DNA of 64,000 nt from positions 3,720,001 through 3,784,000 of the forward strand of contig OZ244818.1 in NCBI GenBank assembly GCA_965220285.1, read 5' to 3'. Positions 18,215-28,878 of the stretch are shown here, in pieces. The position numbers were made by a program, and so were the translations under genes. The notes below the pieces were generated by a model. The model worked only from the letters and a program-made list of their open reading frames with translations, had not been told where the DNA came from and ran no database searches. Origin of the DNA: Bin5 sp009843665 (GTDB taxonomy: Bacteria; Chloroflexota; Anaerolineae; Caldilineales; Caldilineaceae). How positions within the stretch are numbered: position 1 is the stretch's first letter; each line of letters begins with the position of its first letter.

Positions 18215-19114
18215 ATGTCTCTCGAATCCGACATCCGCAATATCACCGAGAACAGCGGCGCCGAAATGGCCGTCTCCGCCCTCCACCTCGAGACCGGTCA
18301 GCGCACTGACGTCGACGCAGGGCGCGTCTACCCGCTCTGCAGCGTCCTCAAGATCCCCGTCCTCGTCGAAGCCTTCCGCCAGATCGAAGAAGGCCTAGTC
18401 ACCCTCGACGACCGCTGGCAGCTGACCACCGCCGAAAAAAACCTGCCCAGCGGCATCCTCGTCTTCTTCGACGACGGCCTCGCACCTACCGTGAAGGACC
18501 TGCTGACGCTCATGATCATCATCAGCGACAACACCGCCACCGACATGGTCATGCACCGTCTGGGAAAGGACGCCGTCACCCGCACCATGCACGACCTAGG
18601 CCTCACCGACATTCACGTGCCCCTGACAATCCGCGAGCTGTTCGACGACCTCCTCCCCTCCTCCGACCCCACCCAGGACATGCTCGCGCTCGCCAGGGGG
18701 CCCCGTAACCGCACCGGCGTCTCTTACAGCCTCGGCCCCGACAACGACACGGGCACACCCGCTGCCCTTACCGAACTCCTGGCCCGCATCTGGCGCGGCG
18801 AGACCGTCAACCGCGCCGCCTGCGACGCCATGCTCGACATCCTCCTCAAGCAGCAGCTCAACGACCGCCTGCCCCGCTACCTGCCGCCCGGCACGCCCTG
18901 CGCCCACAAGACCGGCACCCTCCCCGGCATCCGCAACGACAGCGGTATCATCTACGCCGGCGACAACTCACACGTCGCCGTCACCGTCTTCTCCCGCTGG
19001 GATGACGAAGCTGTCTCCGACGACCCTATCGCCAGCAAAGAACAACCCATCGCCATCGACGCCGCCTTCGGCCGCATCGGCCGGCTCCTGTACGACACAT
19101 TCTCTGAATCCTGA
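18215..19114 (+). CDS. Class A beta-lactamase-like serine hydrolase
   Basis: A 299-residue protein with all three active-site motifs of the serine beta-lactamase/DD-peptidase fold: SVLK (S43-K46), SDN (104-106) and KTG (in AHKTGTLPG). No signal peptide is apparent at the N-terminus, unusual for a resistance enzyme, so a cytoplasmic amidase or esterase role is possible. It lies 34 bp after the isomerase gene and 8 bp before a D-aminoacylase-like gene, a context that suggests turnover of D-amino acid or amide compounds rather than antibiotic resistance. Confidence 0.85.
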   Translation: MSLESDIRNITENSGAEMAVSALHLETGQRTDVDAGRVYPLCSVLKIPVLVEAFRQIEEGLVTLDDRWQLTTAEKNLPSGILVFFDDGLAPTVKDLLTLMIIISDNTATDMVMHRLGKDAVTRTMHDLGLTDIHVPLTIRELFDDLLPSSDPTQDMLALARGPRNRTGVSYSLGPDNDTGTPAALTELLARIWRGETVNRAACDAMLDILLKQQLNDRLPRYLPPGTPCAHKTGTLPGIRNDSGIIYAGDNSHVAVTVFSRWDDEAVSDDPIASKEQPIAIDAAFGRIGRLLYDTFSES

Positions 19115-19122
19115 CCCCGTCC

Positions 19123-20748
19123 ATGCCTGAATCCTCAACCCTCATCCGCAACGTCCGCATTGTCGACGGCACCGGCAACCCCTGGCGGTACGGCGACCTG
19201 CTCCTCACCGGCGACCGCATCGAAGCCGTCGCCCCGCCCGGCGCCATCCCCTCCGCCAACGTCGCCGAAGTCGTCGATGCCACAGGCCTCGTCGCCTGCC
19301 CCGGCTTCATCGACATCCAGAGCCATTCGATCCTCTCGCTTATGATCGACGGCCGCTGCCTATCCAAGATCACCCAGGGCGTCACCACCGAGATCATGGG
19401 CGAAGCCTGGACCCCGGCCCCCGTCGCCGGCCGCCACACCGACCCCATGGACAACTCCATCCTGCCCATGCCCATCAGCGACGAATGGCGGGAGAAGATA
19501 CGCGGCTGGACCCGCTTCGGCGACTGGCTGCAGACCGTCGCGGACGCCGGCGTCTCCCCCAATATCGGCTCCTTCCTTGGCGGCGGCACGCTGCGCCACG
19601 TCGGCAAGGGCATGGAAATGGGCCGGCCCTCCGCAGACGAACTTGAGCTCATGCGGCGCACCATGGCGGAAGCCATGGAAGACGGCGCATTCGGCGTTTC
19701 CTACGCCCTGATCTACCCCCCGGACTCCTACACCGACACCGACGAGTTGATCGAGATCTGTAAAGTAGCCAGCCGCTACAACGGCCTCTACATAACTCAT
19801 TTGCGTTCAGAAGGGGCGCAGCTCTTCGAAGGGCTGGAAGAAGCCCTGGCCATCGGCCGCCGCGCCGACCTGCCCGTCGAGATCTACCACCTCAAAGCCT
19901 CCGGCGCCGCCAACTGGCACAAGATGCCCTCCACGATCGCCCGCATCGAAGAGGCCCGCGCCCAGGGCCTCGACGTCACCGCCGATATGTATCCCTACGC
20001 CGCCTCCGGCACCGGTCTCTCCTCACTGCTGCCAACCTGGACCGCGGCCGATGGGAATTTTTTCGAGAATCTGGAGGATGCGGCTGTGCGTGCGCGCATC
20101 CGCAAGGAGATGTTGGATGACCCGGCCAGCAACGGCCAACCTTCTTCGCGCGGCGGCGCCGCCGGCGTTCTACCTGTCGGTTTCCACAAAGAAGAAAACA
20201 AGCCCTACATCGGCAAAAACCTCGCACAGATCGCCGCCGAAATGGGCCAGGACTGGCTCGACTGCACCATCGACCTCCTGCGCTCCGAAGGCCAGCGCAT
20301 CGGCACCATCTTCCTCTCCATCAGCGAAGACAACCTGCGCACCCAGTTGCCGCTACCCTGGATCAAGTTCTCCACCGACGCCGCCGGCGTCGATCCGGCC
20401 TGGGCAGCCGAACTCGGCCCCACCCACCCCCGCGCATACGGCACCTACCCCCGTGTTCTCGGCCACTATGTACGCGAACTGCGCCTCCTCACCCTTGAGG
20501 ACGCTGTCCACAAGATGACCGGTGCCGTGGCCGACCGTCTCGGCCTGCGCCTACGCGGCCACCTGCGCACAGGCTACTACGCAGACGTCGTTCTCTTCGA
20601 TCCGCGCACCATCAGCGGCCGCGCAACCTTCGCCGACTCCCATCAACTTTCTGTCGGCGTGCAAGACGTATGGGTCAACGGCCAGCGCGTACTGCGCAAC
20701 GGAGAACACACCGGCTCCGTTCCGGGCCGGTTCGTCAGAAGAGATTGA
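19123..20748 (+). CDS. N-acyl-D-amino-acid deacylase-like amidohydrolase
   Basis: A 541-residue metal-dependent amidohydrolase of the D-aminoacylase group. Seen: the beta-sandwich start (LIRNVRIVDGTGNPWRYGDLLL), the first metal motif as GFIDIQSHS where most relatives have a HxH, further His-containing strands (LYITHLRSEG, VEIYHLKASG), a late Asp in IKFSTDAAG, and the C-terminal signature GYYADVVLFDP. The Gln in place of the first His may lower or shift metal binding. Members deacylate N-acyl-D-amino acids or related amides. Gene order with the beta-lactamase-like hydrolase suggests a shared pathway. Confidence 0.88.
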   Translation: MPESSTLIRNVRIVDGTGNPWRYGDLLLTGDRIEAVAPPGAIPSANVAEVVDATGLVACPGFIDIQSHSILSLMIDGRCLSKITQGVTTEIMGEAWTPAPVAGRHTDPMDNSILPMPISDEWREKIRGWTRFGDWLQTVADAGVSPNIGSFLGGGTLRHVGKGMEMGRPSADELELMRRTMAEAMEDGAFGVSYALIYPPDSYTDTDELIEICKVASRYNGLYITHLRSEGAQLFEGLEEALAIGRRADLPVEIYHLKASGAANWHKMPSTIARIEEARAQGLDVTADMYPYAASGTGLSSLLPTWTAADGNFFENLEDAAVRARIRKEMLDDPASNGQPSSRGGAAGVLPVGFHKEENKPYIGKNLAQIAAEMGQDWLDCTIDLLRSEGQRIGTIFLSISEDNLRTQLPLPWIKFSTDAAGVDPAWAAELGPTHPRAYGTYPRVLGHYVRELRLLTLEDAVHKMTGAVADRLGLRLRGHLRTGYYADVVLFDPRTISGRATFADSHQLSVGVQDVWVNGQRVLRNGEHTGSVPGRFVRRD

Positions 20749-20815
20749 CCGTTTCTTGCGTTTCGACCTTCAGGAACGACAGTCGGGAAAAGGAGGGTAC
20801 CAGAAAAACGAGGAA

Positions 20816-21379
20816 TTACAAGAGGGACTCGCCGTCCCCATTCGCAGCGCCAATTCGCTTCAACTCTTCATCCAGCCGCAACCTGTGCAGCTCCATCCGC
20901 CAAATGGGCAGGCTGATGTTCAGGCTGACGATTCGCCTGTTCAGCTCGTCTACGCGCGCTTCCCAGTCGCGAACACTGCGACGCCAGGACCGTGCAAATG
21001 CCTCTCGCTCACTCCCAGCTGCCTGCACACCTGCGCACGTCTGCTCCCATCGCCGCTTCATCTCTGCACGCAGCGCTTCGATCTGCGCCAAAAGCTCCTT
21101 GCGATCACCGATCCAGCTCGGCGTCAGATTGTTGTCCTTGAGCAGCTTGTTCGCCATCCGCATATCGTCTGGCTCGTTGGGGAATCGGTTTAGACGCAGC
21201 GACTGTCCTTTGCCCGGGAGGTTTTTAAAGGCGCCGTTTGCTGCCGCCTCATCAAGCTGCTCAGTGATCAGATCCTGCCATTCGTTCAGCCCCCGCGGCC
21301 GAGTGCGCCGGCGAGGGACATTCCCGACTTTCGGCGAAGACACCTTCTCTGTTGCACGCGGCCTGTCTTGCTCGCTCAT
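20816..21379 (-). CDS. DUF1992 (DnaJ-C28-like) domain protein
   Basis: A 187-residue protein with the conserved DUF1992 core in its middle (WQDLITEQLDEAAANGAF, NLPGKGQ, then LLKDNNLTPSWI) and a long charged helical C-terminus that probably forms a coiled coil. The molecular role is unknown. The gene is convergent with the amidohydrolase gene and divergent from the CPBP protease gene. Confidence 0.85.
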   Translation of the reverse strand: MSEQDRPRATEKVSSPKVGNVPRRRTRPRGLNEWQDLITEQLDEAAANGAFKNLPGKGQSLRLNRFPNEPDDMRMANKLLKDNNLTPSWIGDRKELLAQIEALRAEMKRRWEQTCAGVQAAGSEREAFARSWRRSVRDWEARVDELNRRIVSLNISLPIWRMELHRLRLDEELKRIGAANGDGESLL

Positions 21380-21475
21380 ATACTCCCTCCGTCCGCCACC
21401 CGTATGTGAATCCTATCACAAGGCGTAGGCGACACTCAAACTGGGATCGCCCCATAGAAAGGTGCCATAGCCAAA

Positions 21476-22450
21476 ATGAACTACATCCTTCAACTGTTTT
21501 GGAATCACAACGACACTAGACTCCGCGCGCTCTGGCGCGTGATACTACACTTCGTACTGCTTTTTGTCGGACTGCAGATCACTTCGGCAATTTTGCGTCC
21601 CCTCTTCTCAGGAGCCGAGAGCAACAGCGATAGCGGCCCGGACCCCGTCGCAAATATGGTGGCCCTGCTATTGACCGGCCTGACATATGTCGTCGTAACG
21701 ATCGCCGCGGCCAAATTTCTGGATCGCCGCAGATTTAGCGACTACGGTCTGGTCTGGAACACACAGTGGCGCCGGGACCTGCTCTTCGGCCTGCTACTTG
21801 GCGGTCTCCTGATGGGGGGAATCTTCGCCATTGAGCTTGCCATGGGATGGATTACGATCGAAGGCATGTTCGTTACACTTATTCCCTTCCCATTCTTTGT
21901 GGCCTTCCTCATCTTCCTGGTCCAGATGACACTGGTGGGCACCTATGAGGAGCTCGTCTTTCGCGGCTATCAGATGAAGAACATCGCCGAAGGCCTCAAC
22001 CTCGGCCCCCTTAGTACCAAGACGTCCCTCTTCCTGGCGTGGATCGTCACCTCCATCCTCTTTGGACTGATTCACGCCGCCAACCCCGGCGCAACTGTAG
22101 GCACGACCCTCAAGATCACGCTGGCAGGATTCTTCCTTGCGCTGCCCTTCCTCTTGACCGGCGAGCTCGCCCTTTCCATCGGCGTCCATATCGCCTGGAA
22201 CTTCTTCCAGGGCAACGTCTTCGGCTTTCCGGTCAGCGGCTTGACCTTTTTTCGGACCACTATTTTCAATACCGTACAGGGTGGCCCTGATCTTTGGACT
22301 GGCGGTGGCTTTGGCCCGGAGGCAGGGCTGCTTGGCTTCATAGGAATAATTGTCGGCTCCCTGGCCATGATCTGGTGGGTGAAACGCACTCGCGGCACAC
22401 TTGACCTATCACTTTCTCTCGCCCAATACCGGCGGCCTCCCGCAACCTAG
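21476..22450 (+). CDS. CPBP family intramembrane metalloprotease, copy 1
   Basis: A 324-residue polytopic membrane protein of the CAAX-protease/bacteriocin-processing (Rce1-like) family. The active-site motif EExxxR is seen as E158-E159...R163 in TYEELVFRG, followed by the His of FGLIHAANP and the HIAWNFFQGN block with the last His/Asn. About eight hydrophobic segments are present. Family roles include processing of peptides or prenylated proteins. A paralogue follows 151 bp downstream in the same orientation. Confidence 0.88.
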   Translation: MNYILQLFWNHNDTRLRALWRVILHFVLLFVGLQITSAILRPLFSGAESNSDSGPDPVANMVALLLTGLTYVVVTIAAAKFLDRRRFSDYGLVWNTQWRRDLLFGLLLGGLLMGGIFAIELAMGWITIEGMFVTLIPFPFFVAFLIFLVQMTLVGTYEELVFRGYQMKNIAEGLNLGPLSTKTSLFLAWIVTSILFGLIHAANPGATVGTTLKITLAGFFLALPFLLTGELALSIGVHIAWNFFQGNVFGFPVSGLTFFRTTIFNTVQGGPDLWTGGGFGPEAGLLGFIGIIVGSLAMIWWVKRTRGTLDLSLSLAQYRRPPAT

Positions 22451-22601
22451 ATTCCCATGCGGACTGTTCTGACTCCGCTCTTGCACACTTCGCAGGTCTG
22501 AGTACGATCTTCAGAAAGTGCCCCGCAGGCGTCCAAAGGTCGAACCCAGGCTCTAACGTTTGCTGCCGCTGTTCTTAAACCCCAAAGAAAGGCGCTCAAA
22601 A

Positions 22602-23588
22602 GTGAAACGTATTTTGCTTCCGTTCTGGAATTCCGATGACAGGCGCCTGCGAGCCGGGTGGCGGTTAATCCTCCATGTCATTCTGGTCGCCTTCCTAATC
22701 GTTGCGCTCGAGGTGCTCCTTTCCCTTGCATCTGAGGATCTGGAGGACAGCTCTGCCTTTGGCATCGTTGAAATGGCCCTGTCCGGGCTGGCGATCGTCG
22801 CTGGCACGCTACTCGCAGCCCGGTTTCTAGACCGCAGGCCCGTCTCCGATCTCGGTCTGCAATTCTCATCCCATTGGTGGCGTGATCTCGGCTACGGGCT
22901 GTTCCTGGGCGCGTTCCTCATGCTGCTTGTCTTTCTTGTCGAACTGGCCCTCGGCTGGGTCACGGTCGAAGAAATCTTCCTTACGAACAGGTCTGTTCCC
23001 TTCGGCCTGGCCATTTTCTGGCCCCTGACCCTGTACCTTGCCGTGGGCATTTACGAGGAGTTGGTATCGCGCGGGTATCATTTCAAGAACCTGGCCGAGG
23101 GCCTCAGCTTCAGTCCCCTGGGCCGGAGGAGTGCCATTTTGTTAGCTTGGCTCATCTCCTCAGCAGTTTTCGGACTCCTCCATGCCGGCAACCCTAATGC
23201 AACTGTTGTCAGCACCGTGAACCTCTTCCTGGCCGGACTCTTCCTGGGGCTGCCTTTCCTCCTGACTGACCAGTTGGCGATGCCGATAGGCATTCACATC
23301 ACTTGGAACTTTTTCCAGGGCAACGTCTTTGGCTTTCCCGTGAGCGGCACATCCAACAACGAGACGACCTTCATCGCCGTGCAGCAGGGCGGCCCCGACC
23401 TGTGGACCGGCGGCGCCTTCGGGCCCGAGGCCGGCCTTCTCGGCCTCGCCGCAATACTAGTCGGTTCTCTTCTGATCGTTTGGTGGGTGAAACGCACGCG
23501 GGGTGCGGTCGGATTCGAGCTGGCCGTGGCCGAGTATCAATCGCCCGCCAGTAGCGAAAGTGTCGCCGGGACGCCTCCTGTGGAATAA
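22602..23588 (+). CDS. CPBP family intramembrane metalloprotease, copy 2
   Basis: A 328-residue paralogue of the previous gene with the same architecture: YEELVSRGYHFKNLAEG (active Glu pair and Arg), FGLLHAGNP and HITWNFFQGNVFGFPVSG. The GTG at 22602 is preferred over an in-frame TTG at 22560 because it is preceded by AAAGG and gives an N-terminus matching copy 1 (FWNxDDRRLRAGWR). The pair looks like an old tandem duplication. It ends 55 bp before argH. Confidence 0.87.
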   Translation: MKRILLPFWNSDDRRLRAGWRLILHVILVAFLIVALEVLLSLASEDLEDSSAFGIVEMALSGLAIVAGTLLAARFLDRRPVSDLGLQFSSHWWRDLGYGLFLGAFLMLLVFLVELALGWVTVEEIFLTNRSVPFGLAIFWPLTLYLAVGIYEELVSRGYHFKNLAEGLSFSPLGRRSAILLAWLISSAVFGLLHAGNPNATVVSTVNLFLAGLFLGLPFLLTDQLAMPIGIHITWNFFQGNVFGFPVSGTSNNETTFIAVQQGGPDLWTGGAFGPEAGLLGLAAILVGSLLIVWWVKRTRGAVGFELAVAEYQSPASSESVAGTPPVE

Positions 23589-23643
23589 TGATTGCCAGAA
23601 CAGTTCAAGTGGTGCCGGTCATTGTCGCCTGGAGAAGCACACA

Positions 23644-25032
<1,389 letters not shown>

Positions 25033-25101
25033 CCCCGCTGCATTCGACCGCGGCACTCGGTCTCTTTAGCTGTCTTCAATCTCTGGATCGTTGCAGGTGA
25101 G

Positions 25102-25965
25102 TTAAGGCCAGTTGGCCAGGGGCAGCGCCTGCTGGCTCCCGACAGACAGCCGCTGAAAAAGCTCGATCGTGTTGCGGTCCTGTGGAACGTAGGCCGAAAG
25201 GTAGAGATCGCCCCGGTCGCTCAAGCTGACGTCGGTAAAGACAGTGTATCCCACCGGCCCGTGCACCCTGTGTGTGTAGATGTGGCTGCGCAGCCGGCTT
25301 GTAACATCTTGGGGGCGTTCGCGACTCGCCGACCAGAAAATTGAAAAGTCTGGGAATACGGATAGCAGAGCGAAGAGCCGTCGAAACCGTTCCGTGTGGC
25401 GGTAGCGCAGGGTCATGGCCCGCCACTGGCGCATGACTGTCATCGCATTGGAGTGCCAGCCGTTGCCCAACACTCGGCGCAGGGTCGCATCAGGGGCGAA
25501 CAACATGCCCATCAGGTTGACGCCTTCTGACGTAGTCTTCGCCTCGCTGAGTTGTGCCATGCTGCAACCGTGAAACGCGATCATCGCACGATTGATGCCG
25601 AGAATATTGCCAAAAGTGTCCATCAGGAATGCGGGCAGACCGATCGCACTCAGCGAAACCCAGGCCTTCTCGAAAACCTCTCTGTGGTCGAGGTCGGCGC
25701 GCACAACCGCTTCGTCCGCGGACTGGCTGGCCAAGCCGAAAAACTCACGCCGTTCCAACGAAGTCAACTCAAAGGCTCGCGCCAGGTTCTGCAGGACCTC
25801 CCCCTCCAATCTCGCCTGTCTGCCTCGCTCTATCTTGCTCACAATTCTCTTGGTCAAACCCGTCTCCTCGGCCAATTTCTGCTGGCTCCAACGACGTCCC
25901 GTGGCAAAGTCAATCTGCTCTCTTCGCAAGGCGGCTACGATCTTTCCGAACGTCTCATGTTCCAC
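25102..25965 (-). CDS. XRE-family transcriptional regulator with MmyB-like domain
   Basis: A 287-residue regulator. The N-terminal helix-turn-helix covers about residues 26-50 (WSQQKLAEETGLTKRIVSKIERG). The rest has the MmyB-like ligand-binding pattern (FLMDTFGNILGINRAM; LFALLSVFPDFSIFW). Related proteins bind small lipophilic or unknown ligands. The gene is convergent with argH. A 12-bp palindrome lies about 100 bp upstream of its start and may be its operator. Confidence 0.85.
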   Translation of the reverse strand: MEHETFGKIVAALRREQIDFATGRRWSQQKLAEETGLTKRIVSKIERGRQARLEGEVLQNLARAFELTSLERREFFGLASQSADEAVVRADLDHREVFEKAWVSLSAIGLPAFLMDTFGNILGINRAMIAFHGCSMAQLSEAKTTSEGVNLMGMLFAPDATLRRVLGNGWHSNAMTVMRQWRAMTLRYRHTERFRRLFALLSVFPDFSIFWSASRERPQDVTSRLRSHIYTHRVHGPVGYTVFTDVSLSDRGDLYLSAYVPQDRNTIELFQRLSVGSQQALPLANWP

Positions 25966-26067
25966 TGACTTCTCCGTTCACTGACGTCAGTCCCATGCAT
26001 CGACCCCAAGCTGAATTCCTCTCGTAACATATTAGCACCCTAAATTTGGAATTCAATGGGTTTGGGC

Positions 26068-26079
26068 TCCAATATTGGA
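26068..26079. promoter_or_regulatory. Perfect palindrome TCCAATATTGGA, candidate operator
   Basis: A 12-bp perfect palindrome upstream of the XRE regulator gene. A related half-site TTTGGAATTCAA lies 23 bp closer to the gene. Autoregulation by the XRE protein is an inference. Confidence 0.35.
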
Positions 26080-26465
26080 AACCGATAGCACCGATTTCGG
26101 GACATTTTTTTGGTGCATACTTTGGAGACGTCAGCAGCATCCTCGACGCGGTACTGCACGGTTGTCCCGACGGGATCTACCGCGTTGACCAAATCCTCCC
26201 GTCACCCGCGTAATTCTCACCGTCGGCGACACTTCTATTCCCTCTCTTTCAATTACCAATTTTCCACACCCACAGGCAACATGGTGAACTCCCGAACTGA
26301 TTTGTTTGCGACCGCCCGCATGTGCTATATTGCAACCGAGAAATCAGCCCAATTTGTAAGCAGGTTGCGAGACCGCCGATCTGTACCCAGTGCCATCTCG
26401 CGTTGACCCGCACAGAGCTTTCCCCTGTACCGGTGCGGCAGGAGTTTTTCGCGAGATCGTCCTAC

Positions 26466-26480
26466 CTGGCGTCACGCCAG
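26466..26480. repeat. Short inverted repeat upstream of the ATPase operon promoter
   Basis: CTGGCG-TCA-CGCCAG, perfect 6-bp arms, 32 bp upstream of the -35 box at 26512. Position suits an activator or repressor site; too short to be sure. Confidence 0.3.
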
Positions 26481-26511
26481 TGCCGGATCATTCCGGCCCA
26501 AAATGCTGAGG

Positions 26512-26540
26512 TTGACAAAGAGCCCGACTGTTGTTAGAAT
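26512..26540 (+). promoter_or_regulatory. Sigma70-type promoter for the peptide importer ATPase operon
   Basis: TTGACA (26512-26517), 17-bp spacer, TAGAAT (26535-26540). It lies 58 bp before the first ATPase start at 26599. Confidence 0.65.
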
Positions 26541-26598
26541 GGCTCATCCAATACCGCCCTATCCACCGAACTGAAAATGCAATAGGGAAAGGCGAGAC

Positions 26599-27621
26599 AT
26601 GGCCAACCTGATTGAAGTCCGCAACCTCCAGACGCAGTTCTTCACCCAGGACGGAATCGTCCACGCGGTGAACGGCATCACCTACGATGTCGCCGAGGGA
26701 GAGACGGTCGCAATCGTGGGCGAATCCGGTAGCGGCAAGAGCGTCGGCGTCATGTCCCTCATCCGCCTGATTCCCGAACCGCCGGGAAAAATCGTCAATG
26801 GTGAGGTGAACTTCGACGGCCAGGACCTGCTGCAACTCAACGAAGAAGAACTGCGGCAAATCCGCGGCAACCGCATCGCCATGATCTTCCAGGACCCGAT
26901 GACCTCCCTCAACCCCGTCCTGACCATCGGCCGCCAGATCACCGAAGCCTTGGAACTCCATCTCAACATGAACCGGGAAGAAAGCCGTGCCCGGGCCATC
27001 GAGCTGCTGGAACTGGTCGGCATCCCCGACGCCGGCGCCAGACTCGATGACTACCCCCATCAGTTCTCCGGTGGCATGCGCCAGCGCGTCATGATTGCCA
27101 TGGGCCTCAGTTGCAACCCCCAGCTGCTCATCGCCGACGAGCCGACGACCGCCCTTGACGTCACCATTCAGGCCCAGATCGTCGACTTGGTCACCCGCCT
27201 ACAGAGCGAGCTCGGAATGGCAATCATCTGGATCACCCACGACCTTGGCGTCGTGGCCGGCCTCGCCGACCGGGTTCTCGTGATGTACGCCGGCTTTATT
27301 GTCGAAGAGGGGCCTGTCGACGTCATCTACGGCCAGCCCAGGCATCCCTATACCCTCGGCCTCCTGCGCTCAATCCCCCGCTTGGACCTGGGAAGGCAAA
27401 AGAGGCTGATCCCCATCGAAGGTCTGCCGCCCGACCTGCTCGACCCGCCCCAAAGCTGCCCCTTTGCCCCCCGTTGCCCCTTCGTAATCGACAAATGCCT
27501 GGAAGAGAATCCCCCGCTGATGGCCATCAGCGCTGTCCGCAGCTCAGCCTGCTGGGTGGATCTCTCCGATGTTGAAATCTATGACACAAGCGCCGACGAA
27601 CAGGTGGAGGCCGTCGCATGA
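26599..27621 (+). CDS. ABC transporter ATP-binding protein, DppD/OppD type
   Basis: A 340-residue ATPase of peptide-type importers. Walker A is GESGSGKS, the signature SGGMRQR and Walker B LLIADEPTTALD. The C-terminal oligopeptide extension is present, with a four-Cys pattern in CPFAPRCPFVIDKC that in relatives holds an iron-sulfur cluster. It overlaps the next gene by 4 bp. It has no permease beside it; the permeases at 5851 and 8131 or elsewhere must be the partners. Confidence 0.93.
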   Translation: MANLIEVRNLQTQFFTQDGIVHAVNGITYDVAEGETVAIVGESGSGKSVGVMSLIRLIPEPPGKIVNGEVNFDGQDLLQLNEEELRQIRGNRIAMIFQDPMTSLNPVLTIGRQITEALELHLNMNREESRARAIELLELVGIPDAGARLDDYPHQFSGGMRQRVMIAMGLSCNPQLLIADEPTTALDVTIQAQIVDLVTRLQSELGMAIIWITHDLGVVAGLADRVLVMYAGFIVEEGPVDVIYGQPRHPYTLGLLRSIPRLDLGRQKRLIPIEGLPPDLLDPPQSCPFAPRCPFVIDKCLEENPPLMAISAVRSSACWVDLSDVEIYDTSADEQVEAVA

Positions 27622-28700
27622 CCACACAGAACCCCGAAAGCGCAGGCGTCTCGACTGCACAGGATAATGGCCATAGCGAAGTGCTGCTCAGTGTCAGCAA
27701 TCTGAAAATGCACTTCCCCATCACCCGCGGCATCATCTTGCAGCGGCAAGTGGGCAGCATCAAGGCCGTCGATGGCATCACCTTTGATCTGATGCGCGGC
27801 GAAACACTTGGCTTGGTCGGAGAGTCCGGCTGCGGCAAATCTACCACCGGGCGCGCCATTCTGCAGCTGTACGAACCCACAGCCGGCGAGGTCGTCTTTG
27901 AAGGACAGGATCTGACCGAGATCAACAGCGGTGAACTCCGCCGCATGCGCCGCCGGATGCAGATGATCTTTCAGGATCCCTATGCCTCCCTCAATCCCCG
28001 CATGACAGTCGGCAGCATCGTCGGCGAACCGCTGGAAGTTCACAAGATCGGCGGCAGCCGCCGCGAACAGCAGCAACGCGTCCAGGAACTCCTTGAAATC
28101 GTCGGTCTCAATCCCTACTTCATCAACCGCTACCCACACGAATTCTCAGGCGGCCAGCGCCAGCGCATCGGCGTAGCCCGCGCCCTGGCGGTAAACCCCT
28201 CATTTATCGTCTGCGATGAGCCGATTTCAGCCCTCGACGTCTCGATTCAGGCCCAGGTGATCAACCTTCTCGAAGACCTGCAAAGCGAAATGGGCCTGAC
28301 CTACCTCTTCATCGCCCACGATCTCTCTGTCGTACGCCATATCTCCGACCGCATCGCCGTGATGTATCTGGGCAAAATCGTCGAACTGGCCGACCGCGAG
28401 GTACTGTACGAAAACCCGCTCCATCCCTATACGCAGGCTCTCCTTTCCGCCGTGCCGATTCCCGACCCTCAGGTCGAAAAGAAGAGGCAGCGAATTATTC
28501 TCGAAGGCGACGTTCCCAGCCCTGCTGAACCGCCAACCGGCTGTAACTTCAACACCCGCTGTCCGCAGGTAATGGACATCTGCCGCCAGTACGAGCCTTC
28601 ATTTGCCGATGTGGGCGATGGGCACCGCGTTGCCTGCTTCCTGTACGATCAGGTCGAGGCCCTGAACGAACAAGGCCAGACGGTCGCAATCTCCGCCTGA
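27618..28700 (+). CDS. ABC transporter ATP-binding protein, DppF/OppF type
   Basis: A 360-residue partner ATPase of the preceding gene. Walker A is GESGCGKSTTGR, the signature SGGQRQR and Walker B IVCDEPISALD; the C-terminal extension carries CNFNTRCPQVMDIC. The ATGA overlap implies translational coupling and a 1:1 heterodimer. The pair forms a free-standing operon, which suggests it serves more than one permease set. Confidence 0.93.
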   Translation: MTTQNPESAGVSTAQDNGHSEVLLSVSNLKMHFPITRGIILQRQVGSIKAVDGITFDLMRGETLGLVGESGCGKSTTGRAILQLYEPTAGEVVFEGQDLTEINSGELRRMRRRMQMIFQDPYASLNPRMTVGSIVGEPLEVHKIGGSRREQQQRVQELLEIVGLNPYFINRYPHEFSGGQRQRIGVARALAVNPSFIVCDEPISALDVSIQAQVINLLEDLQSEMGLTYLFIAHDLSVVRHISDRIAVMYLGKIVELADREVLYENPLHPYTQALLSAVPIPDPQVEKKRQRIILEGDVPSPAEPPTGCNFNTRCPQVMDICRQYEPSFADVGDGHRVACFLYDQVEALNEQGQTVAISA

Positions 28701-28878
28701 CCCATTTGAGCAGAGCGCAGCTAGGCTGCCCCCTCCTATTCACTTAGTTTATCCTGCACCAATATTACGCTTGTTGGGCGTTCCCCCAACACTTGTTTCC
28801 GACCGCCCGCAGGACGCTGCCTACCTCCGTCCCCTTCACAGCCCGGTAGTCGCCCTCGACCTCGCCTGTCCGTGTCCT

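Larger units (their letters stand above)
25966..26598. other. Divergent regulatory region
   Basis: About 630 bp between the XRE regulator and the ABC ATPase operon, without a credible gene. It holds a perfect palindrome (26068-26079), a possible minus-strand promoter (TTGAAT-16-TAATAT) for the regulator, a short inverted repeat (26466-26480) and a strong plus-strand promoter (26512-26540). Confidence 0.5.

Noticed and set aside
18215..19114. Antibiotic-resistance beta-lactamase
   Set aside because: The motifs fit the fold, but no export signal and the operon context argue for a metabolic hydrolase; resistance is not claimed.
23503..23643. N-terminal extension of ArgH into the CPBP gene
   Set aside because: ArgH family length and N-terminus match the GTG at 23644 with a GGAG signal; the extension is antifamily and overlaps a real gene.
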